A stretch of DNA of 64,000 nucleotides. Source: Siphonodentalium dalli (taxonomy: Eukaryota; Mollusca; Scaphopoda; Gadilida; Siphonodentaliidae). The DNA is taken from contig CP136067.1 in the NCBI GenBank assembly GCA_032622095.1, positions 45,055,549 to 45,119,548 of the forward strand, in the 5' to 3' direction. The translations under genes were made by a program, and so were the position numbers. Numbering within the stretch: position 1 is the first letter of the stretch; each line of letters begins with the position of its first letter. Below the pieces are notes generated by a model that was given only the letters and a program-made list of their open reading frames with translations, had not been told where the DNA came from and made no database searches. Positions 57,910 through 64,000 of this stretch are shown here, piece after piece.

Positions 57910-59503
57910 CAGGGGGGGGGGGGGGGGGGGTCATCCACTTTTTTTTCCATACACTAGGCCGGGGTGGGTGGTTCAGCTGCGAAAAAGTCACTTTTTTCCT
58001 GAGTGGTCGCAATTTTTTCCTCTTACTACACTATCTTGAATATAAATGCCTCAAAGTGTTCAGCATCATTGTTAAGGTGTGTATGACACTTAGGGCAGTG
58101 CTTAGGGGGTAGTTAGTGTGGATATGGGCATGATGCTTCTCAGAAATCCAGATTACGAACCAACTCTCAGGAATTCGCCTTTTACATCCGATCACATTGC
58201 CATGTACCAATGCTACTGGTTCCAGATGAAAATGGACAGTTATGTAGCACATGAATAAACTTTAATATAAATAAAATGAAAAAAGCTATTCATTTATCTC
58301 ATTAATATTTACTCATTATACCTGATCAGACCAGATGACTCAGTCAAAATTGTATCGGAACTTGGCATGGGACTGTAGACTGCAACAACGCATATCACTG
58401 AGATAATAATCTTGAGATGGTGGGACCCAGATAAAAGATTGGGCGAGCATACATAGACCGTGAATGTGTAGATATGGAGAAGGCTGCTAAGTGGAATAAA
58501 CAAAATCAGAACAGATGAGTGAAAAGAAGGGAAAGAAAATATAATATAACTTAATATAATATGCAAGTCTAAAAATAATGTGCTGGTCATCAGCAAAATG
58601 ATCGAAGTCTGCAGAGGGCGAATTTGGCGATACTACCCGGCATAGCATCAACAAATTCAACCTCTAACGACCTCATTCTATTTTGGTCTCGACCAACCAT
58701 GGAGAACTAGCTACATATGAGGGTCACATATGGTGAATTTGGTAATGCTATAGCCCACTCTGCTGGGGTAGCATCACAAAACTCACCCTCCTTGGAGCTT
58801 ATTCTGCAGACTGCATATGACCGTCTTATTTTCAAGTTTCTATTTACACGCAGTACATGTATTTGTATGAATGCTTGACCTGGGTCTGGCCTTAGCACAG
58901 TACCTAGCCCAAGAACTCAGCTCATGGAAATGAAAATTAGTTTTGTGATACATAGTGGATTTCAGCTGAATACCTGTATTGTTGGAGAGTTAATTGCCAG
59001 GTGGTGTTCGCCCTAATATTTTTTTCAAAAATCAGAATTGACATAAATTCATGTGATACTATGGGACACATATAAAGTTACACTTTCTGTGATGAAAAGA
59101 AGGTACACTAATGCTTTTATATTTGTTTACATGTATAATGAGCATTATGAGCTACCTTGGACAATATTTGGGGAAGAATCAATCAATAATTTACTGATCA
59201 GCACATGTATTCTGTGTGTTATTTTGGGTTTTTCCAGGTATTTTTTTAGAACCTGTTTCGTGTTGTTACAAAAGTTGGAATGACTTAGAAGAACCAGAAA
59301 TGGAAATAGGGTAACTGTAATACTGACCATCAAGCTTAAATGGTGTGATATTACAGATTTGGAGGTAAAAAAGGGGGTGGGTATCCCGCATGAAATTGGA
59401 AAAAATATTTTTTCCTTCAAATAGGGGGATGGTGGGTACACAAGAGCCGGAAAAAAGTTTTTTCAGCCTAATATCATGTCACTTTTTTTTCCGACCCCCC
59501 CCT
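57910..59503. mobile_element. hAT-like non-autonomous element with G-run ends
   Basis: 1594 bp bounded by CAGGGGGGG (57910) and CCCCCCCT (59503), with GGATGCAC repeated directly at 57902-57909 and 59504-59511. The 8-bp duplication fits hAT. The repeat J copy at 32110-32400 shows the site without the insert. The left end has 19 G in a row at 57912-57930. Inside are palindrome L-related segments (58600-58815), poly-T/GTGGGT blocks near both ends and no transposase. The 3' end lacks the final G expected if the TIR were CCCCTG, so one end base is ambiguous. Confidence 0.78.
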
Positions 59504-59670
59504 GGATGCACAGGTAATATAAGCAGACGACAGATAAATAATAGTACATAATGAGTCCAATTTACTGGAGGGAAATGTTCAGTAATAAGTTCAACCAACG
59601 ACCTTTGTTGAACTTATTATCTGAACATTTCATATGGGATAACTACTCATCAACGATGCTTTAATATAGA
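59504..59670 (-). repeat. Repeat J copy, right of the G-run element, with hairpin
   Basis: AATATAAGCAGACGACAGAT resumes the J match. A strong hairpin at 59573-59628 pairs AAATGTTCAGTAATAAGTTC with GAACTTATTATCTGAACATTT. A run of about 16 C follows at 59685-59701. Confidence 0.8.
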
Positions 59671-59704
59671 AATGGTTAATTACAGCCCCCCCCCCCCCCC
59701 CGCT

Positions 59705-60084
59705 ACGCTATACCGGTATATTTATACCGTAAAAACTGCATGCCATTAAAACTGCAAGACATTAGTTGGTTACAATATCATTCTGCATTATTATGAGAAA
59801 TTGAACTGTCTATATACTTTGGAAATTTATCAGACCAAATCCCGCGTATACACACAAATTAAAAACTCCAGGAAAATTCATTTGCACCCCTTGAGTTGGA
59901 ACTTTCCAATTGAACCTCAAAATTCCAACGGACACCCCTTTCTGTCTGACATTTTGACTGAAAGTTTGAACATATTCGAAACGTCATATTTTCGCTAAAT
60001 ATTGGTTGGAAATTAAAACTATCGAAACAACCTCGACATATTTTCGACCTGATCTTCCGTTTAAAGATACATAATCAAAATTAA
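59705..60084. other. No gene recognised
   Basis: The frame at 59801 shows no motif. TTGGAACTTTCCAA at about 59897 is a short palindrome. Confidence 0.4.
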
Positions 60085-60383
60085 CGCTCCTAAGTTACTA
60101 TTTCTTTTGATTCGAGTCGAAGAAACCACCCACCAAAGCTCAGAACCACCTCGAATATTTGGCGGCCTAGCAAATATTCCACGAGCCGACTGACATATAC
60201 TTTCGGTAAAACCAAATTGCGGTCAACAAAATGTTGATATATAACACGTCTTGGGAAATGTTCTACCAGAGTTGATAGTGGTTTAGCATTATTTTTTGGT
60301 AATTAATCGGTTCTGATCACTTTTGAAGAAATGTTGTTGTTGGAATCTGATGATACGGGAACCATCGAATCGGATTGTGTACT
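60085..60383. mobile_element. Family M, 3' part
   Basis: GATTCGAGTCGA, AATATTTGGCGGCCTAGCAA, ATTATTTTTTGGTAATTAAT and the terminal ACCATCGAATCGGATTGTGT before TTAA (60384-60387) match the other M copies. The left end is not recognisable. Confidence 0.65.
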
Positions 60384-60391
60384 TTAATAAT

Positions 60392-60939
60392 ATGGAATCC
60401 TATTAGGGCCACTTCCTAATGGCGCTTTCGGTGCGCGCCGAAAGCGACAAAAAGTGCGCCATTAGTAACGCGCCGAAAGCGCCGAAAGCGACAAAATATG
60501 CGCCGTAACGGCGCACTATTTGTCGCTTTCGGCGCACTTTTTGTCGCTTTCGGCGCACTTTTTGTCGCTTTCGGCGAACTTTTTGGCGCTTTCGGCGCGG
60601 CGCGCCAAAAGCGACAAAATGTGCGATATTAGCGCATGTTTCGGCGCGCCAAAAGCGACAAAATGTGCGATATTAGCGCATGTTTCGGCGCGCCGAAAGC
60701 TTTCGGCGCGTTACTAATAGTGCACTTTTTATCGCTTTCGGCGCGCGCCGAAAGCGCCATTAGGCATACTATTAGGTCCACTCCCTAATGGCGCGCGCCG
60801 GAAGCGACAAAAAGTGCGCCATTAGGGTATGTTTCGGCGCACCTTTTGTCGCTTTCGGCGCGTTACTAATGGCGCACTTTTTGTCGCTTTCGGCGCGCGC
60901 CGAAAGCGCCATTAGCAAGTGGCCCTAATAGGATTCCAT
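60392..60939. repeat. Compound palindromic array of CGAAAGCG / GCGCC words
   Basis: 548 bp bounded by inverted ATGGAATCCTATTAGGGCCA and TGGCCCTAATAGGATTCCAT. The inside is built almost only from TTTCGGCGC, GCGCCGAAAGCG, ACAAAAAGTGCGCCATTAG and their complements in both directions, so many alternative hairpins exist. GC content is far above the surroundings. The serine-leucine repeat frame (LSAHFLS) is a reading of the period and no gene. Family unknown to me. Confidence 0.92.
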
Positions 60940-61635
60940 GCAATTTCCAACTTTTGAACATTTTAACTAAAGTTTGGTGTGCGACACCCACACACTTCTC
61001 TGTCGTCACGTCCACATGCCCCTGGGGGGGGGGTACTAAAATACCAATATAGACTATACCACTAGTATTTTCAATAGTATTTCCCAAGGGACATGTGGTC
61101 ACGTCGCTTTTCACAGGACCCACGATCTTAACATTATATCTCGACAAGACACGTGCAGGCTTCAGCGCATTCATAATTAGTAACCTCGCTGTGTCGCAGA
61201 ACTAACGATGTAAGATCATTGCTCCGTTGGGAACAATATTCAGGCGAATAATTCAGTGCGAATCGTAATAATAGTAGGTGGGGGTGGTTACGTAACATTG
61301 TTTATTACTCTCGACACGGAAACTTGTTTATGGACGTGGGACGAGTTCTCAGCCATGATCCATGCAGAGTTCAGCCCCCTACGCAAGACTTACCGCTGCC
61401 CCCACCTACACGTAATGTGAAGGGGACTGAGCTATGTTCTGCAGCTTGGTTCTCAGCATGAATATAAATGACTCGCATCATCAATCAGTGATTTCCGTAC
61501 GCAAATGCTATGTCTGCCAAGTACGATAATCCGGGAAGTTGCTATTGTCGCATCATGTGATTTCTCGTAACCAGAAGGATCCCCTAGTATGCACACAATA
61601 ATGAACAGTATTCCACTTTGTCCATATAACACATG
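60940..61635. other. No gene recognised
   Basis: The minus-strand frame 60866-61174 overlaps the array and has no motif I recognise. CCCCCACCTA and TAGGTGGGGG words at 61276 and 61399 form a small inverted repeat. Confidence 0.4.
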
Positions 61636-61689
61636 GGACCGTAGACCATGCCATGAATATCAACTCCAGATACGTCCGTAGAGAACATA

Positions 61690-61820
61690 CAGTAATGCTA
61701 CAAATAATCGACTCCTTAACCACAGCAGAATTATGGGTAATTTTTCAGGATTTAGTCGGAAATATGGCTTGTTGCCATTCATCGGAAAGCTCTCAGTGAT
61801 TATTTAGGGCATTACTGTAT
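61690..61820. repeat. Decayed palindrome K copy
   Basis: CAGTAATGCTACAAATAATC, TTTCAGGATTTAGTCGGAAA and ATATGGCTTGTTG match the left arm of 57594-57772, and GATTATTTAGGGCATTACTG closes it. Most of the right arm is lost. Confidence 0.85.
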
Positions 61821-61957
61821 TCCACCGGTACAAAACCTGGGAACTTGTTGATCTTGTTCCAAGGAAGAGTCCAACATTAAAAAACAGTGCAGGTGATATA
61901 TTTCTTAGTTATTATACCTGTTCCTTGATATAATGTACTTCACTGTATAGATGAAGG

Positions 61958-62651
61958 TGTTACGCCGAGTTATGTAGTAACTGACGAGTTTTGTGGTAGC
62001 TCACGAGTTATGTAGTAACAATCGACGAGTTTTGTGGTAGCTCACGAGTTTTGTAGTAAAATCGACGAGTTATGTAGTAATTTGGGTTACGAGTTTTGTA
62101 GTAAAATATCGACGAGTTTTGTAGTAAAAAACAAGCTAACGAGATTTGTAGCAACAATTTTTAGTCAGTTTCAAAGGCGGGTTTGGAGTTAATAAAATCG
62201 TATATAGTAAATGCAATGTTTTTTGTGTAAGTGTTTGTGTGGTAGACGTTAATGACGTTGTAGCTCAACTTGATGTTGGTCCCTCGTCACTGCTGCGTCG
62301 TTTCTCATCAGATCTGAGCCAAACTTCGTACCTAGAAGTACTATGGCCATGTTATTAACTTGAACCTGGCCCCCATTATGTCAGACGTCGCGTCCTATTT
62401 CTTAATACCATGTTGTATTGGTGAAATGAATAAACTAGCTATCTTGGTGGAAAACCAAATGTGGTTCGTTAGCTTGTTTTTTACTACAAAAATCGTCGAT
62501 ATTTTACTACAAAACTCGTAACTTGAAATTACTACATAACTCGTCGATTTTACTACAAAACTCGCGAGCTACCATAACACTCGTCGATTGTTACTACATA
62601 ACTCGTGAGCTACCACAAAACTCGTCAGTTACTACATAACTCGGCGTAACA
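61958..62651. mobile_element. 694-bp long-TIR element, TG...CA ends, 5-bp duplication
   Basis: Bounded by TGTTACGCCGAGTTATGTAG and the complement ending CTCGGCGTAACA, with GAAGG directly at 61953-61957 and 62652-62656. The arms, about 190 bp each, are made of 20-25 bp steps ACGAGTT(T/A)TGTAGTAA or ACGAGTTTTGTGGTAGCTC, first direct then inverted. The middle (about 62170-62450) has no recognised protein. The uninterrupted host sequence is visible at 63655 (GGTGAAGGTCCCAAC). A 5-bp duplication with TG/CA ends also suits LTR-type integration, but the long inverted arms argue for a foldback or TIR element. Confidence 0.85.
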
Positions 62652-62866
62652 GAAGGTCCCAACTCGAAATTGCACAATTTAAGTGACTTTGTGGTCGATT
62701 TTGCTTCGCGTCGCTTACAATTATGAAATTTCTCCCGGGTAATTAATTCAATATTTATTGCGATATCGATTCACACAAATCACTAATAAGTATGCACTAT
62801 CCAACTGGGACCACCCTGATGTGAAATAGATTAGTGAGGAACATGTATGAACAATGTATGAAATAT

Positions 62867-63325
62867 GTGACCCGCCATATCAAATCCAGTCGTAAGTCGG
62901 GATTTTGTTTACCCTGTGCCAATGCATTCTCTTATATATGCGAGTCGACCATAGGTCGCCTCACATATATAAGAGAATGCATTGGCCTAACAATTTTTTA
63001 CAATTTTAATAATTTTTTCTTGTATTCTTTAACAATTTTATAATTTCACCCATACAGAGCCCCAGACAAACATGAGCAGACGACACTCTTCTATATGCTT
63101 CTATACATGTGTGGGGCTCCCTGCAGGGTAATGGATGTTTTTTATTTTATGTCCTAAAAATTGTAAGAAACATTTATTTAAAAAAATAGATAAAAAATTG
63201 TTAGGCCAATGCATTCTCTTATATATGCGAGGCGACCTATGGTCGACTCGCATATATAAGAGAATGCATTGGCACAGGGTAAAAAAAAATCCCGACTTAC
63301 GACTGGATTTGATATGGCGGGTCAC
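62867..63325. mobile_element. Compound hairpin element, family N, copy 2
   Basis: Same as 7940-8362 but inverted: GTGACCCGCCATATCAAATC and its complement at the ends, hairpin modules at 62916-62987 and 63203-63278, and a middle with CAGAGCCCCAGACAAACATG. AT-rich ATAT flanks both ends (AAATAT and ATATAT), possibly the target. Mirrored frames on both strands are artefacts. Confidence 0.85.
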
Positions 63326-63349
63326 ATATATTCCATGCCTTGTTTGTTC

Positions 63350-63930
63350 AATGTTCTAAAGTTCCCCGTCAGAACGGATCAGAACATCGAACAGATCCCA
63401 CGTTTTGTACTCCATGGTGGAATATGATCTCTTCGGACGTAGCATAAGGGTAGAGATTTATGGCATGATCTAACGAGACCGATACCATAATAGAACGTGT
63501 AAGGTCAACAGCCCGTAGAGATCATATTCCACCAGTACAAAGCATGAACATTTTGAAGTTTTGACAGGGAACTTTATAAAGTTGAAAAAATAACTCATGG
63601 AATATATTTCTTAGTTATTATCTGTTTCTTTATAATGTACTTCGCTGTAGGTGAAGGTCCCAACATACATACTTTTGTGAGCCGATATCGCAATAAACAT
63701 TGAATTAATTACCCAGGAGAAATTCCATAATTGTAACACATAATCGCTCACAGTTACTTAAATCGTGAAATTTCGAGTTGGGACCACCTACAGTGAATTA
63801 CATTATTAAGAAACAGATAATAACTAAGAAATATATAACCCGCGTTATTTTTTCGACTTGATAAGTTTCCCTGTCAAAACTTCAAAAGGTTCCCAGGTTT
63901 TGCACTAGTGAAATATGATCTCTACGGGCC
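63350..63930. mobile_element. Family E copy 3
   Basis: Contains GTAGAGATTTATGGCATGAT, TTTTGAAGTTTTGACAGGGA, ATTACCCAGGAGAAATTCCA and the inverted TTTCCCTGTCAAAACTTCAA, with GGTTCCCAGGTTTTG and ATGATCTCTACGGGCC near the right. Two inverted GATCATATTCCACCA/TGGTGGAATATGATC pieces add a further partial copy. Confidence 0.7.
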
Positions 63931-64000
63931 AAACAAATTCTGAAATTTCAAAATAGATTATCTCAAAATCTGTCCGGAATTTCTTTTTGAAATTTGGTAT

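Larger units (their letters stand above)
61640..62800. mobile_element. Family E copy 2, interrupted twice
   Basis: ACCATGCCATGAAT near 61647, TACAAAACCTGGGAACTT near 61840, ATATATTTCTTAGTTATTAT and AATGTACTTCACTGTATAGA lead to the site at 61953. The match resumes with AAGGTCCCAACTCGAAATT at 62653 and GGGTAATTAATTCAATATTT near 62737. A palindrome K copy and the long-TIR element sit inside. Confidence 0.7.

Noticed and set aside
60520-60717. LSAHFLS repeat peptide
   Set aside because: Direct translation of the GCGC/TTTCGG array, which can be read in several frames and both strands.
60866-61174. 102-codon minus-strand frame as a gene
   Set aside because: Its C-terminus is translated array sequence and the remainder has no recognised motif.
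62000-62650. CRISPR-like array of short repeats
   Set aside because: Steps are variable in length, spacers are not unique, the two halves are inverted, and the whole is bounded by TIR and a 5-bp duplication in eukaryotic DNA.
61958-62651. Solo LTR
   Set aside because: TG/CA ends and a 5-bp duplication fit, but arms of about 190 bp in inverted orientation are not a feature of LTRs.

Overview
This 64 kb window is AT-rich eukaryotic DNA dominated by mobile elements. I find no bacterial-style gene spacing, no rRNA or canonical tRNA gene, and no host gene I can defend. A SINE with pol III A and B boxes, a TTF/DUF4371-type hAT transposase, non-LTR and Ty3/gypsy-type fragments, Helitron ends and several TTAA-targeted families all point to an invertebrate animal. 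A marine, possibly lophotrochozoan, genome is my guess and not something the sequence proves.

Layout. 1-9 kb: fragments of dispersed repeats, degenerate copies of a hairpin module, a TTAA element (5411-5780), a non-LTR reverse transcriptase remnant (7209-7620, minus), a compound hairpin element (7940-8362) and a short TIR element with a 4-bp duplication (8840-9289). 9.9-13.3 kb: palindromes, a nested repeat pair and a second TTAA element. 14.5-16.1 kb: a 1.6 kb TIR element carrying a 12-unit minisatellite. 16.7-24.2 kb: tandem arrays, a SINE, a 1.4 kb offset duplication and two more TTAA elements. 24.5-28.2 kb: a tandem duplication split by a 3 kb insertion that ends in a Helitron-like hairpin plus CTAG and contains its own array. 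29.5-35.6 kb: near-identical TTAA elements and very long palindromes. 36.4-40.3 kb: five Helitron-like elements joined head to tail. 41.5-45.3 kb: a 600 bp tandem duplication and a foldback element. 45.4-49.7 kb: a complete-looking hAT transposon with an exact 8-bp duplication and a frameshifted transposase. 50-64 kb: nested elements, including a CCC/TTAA (piggyBac-like) element filled with hairpins, a MITE-like element holding a gag fragment, a G-run-ended hAT-like element, a 548 bp array of GCGC hairpins and a 694 bp long-TIR element with a 5-bp duplication.

There is no pathway here. The relations are those of nested insertion. Several insertions can be proved inside the window because an uninterrupted relative (empty site) of the target is also present: 29717-30210 against 54802-54805, 22618-22982 against the sister array unit near 22150, and 57910-59503 against about 32280. 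The only substantial protein-coding gene is the hAT transposase. Most other long open frames are chance readings of repeats. All repeat boundaries were read by eye, so internal limits not set by a TIR or TSD may be off by tens of bases.
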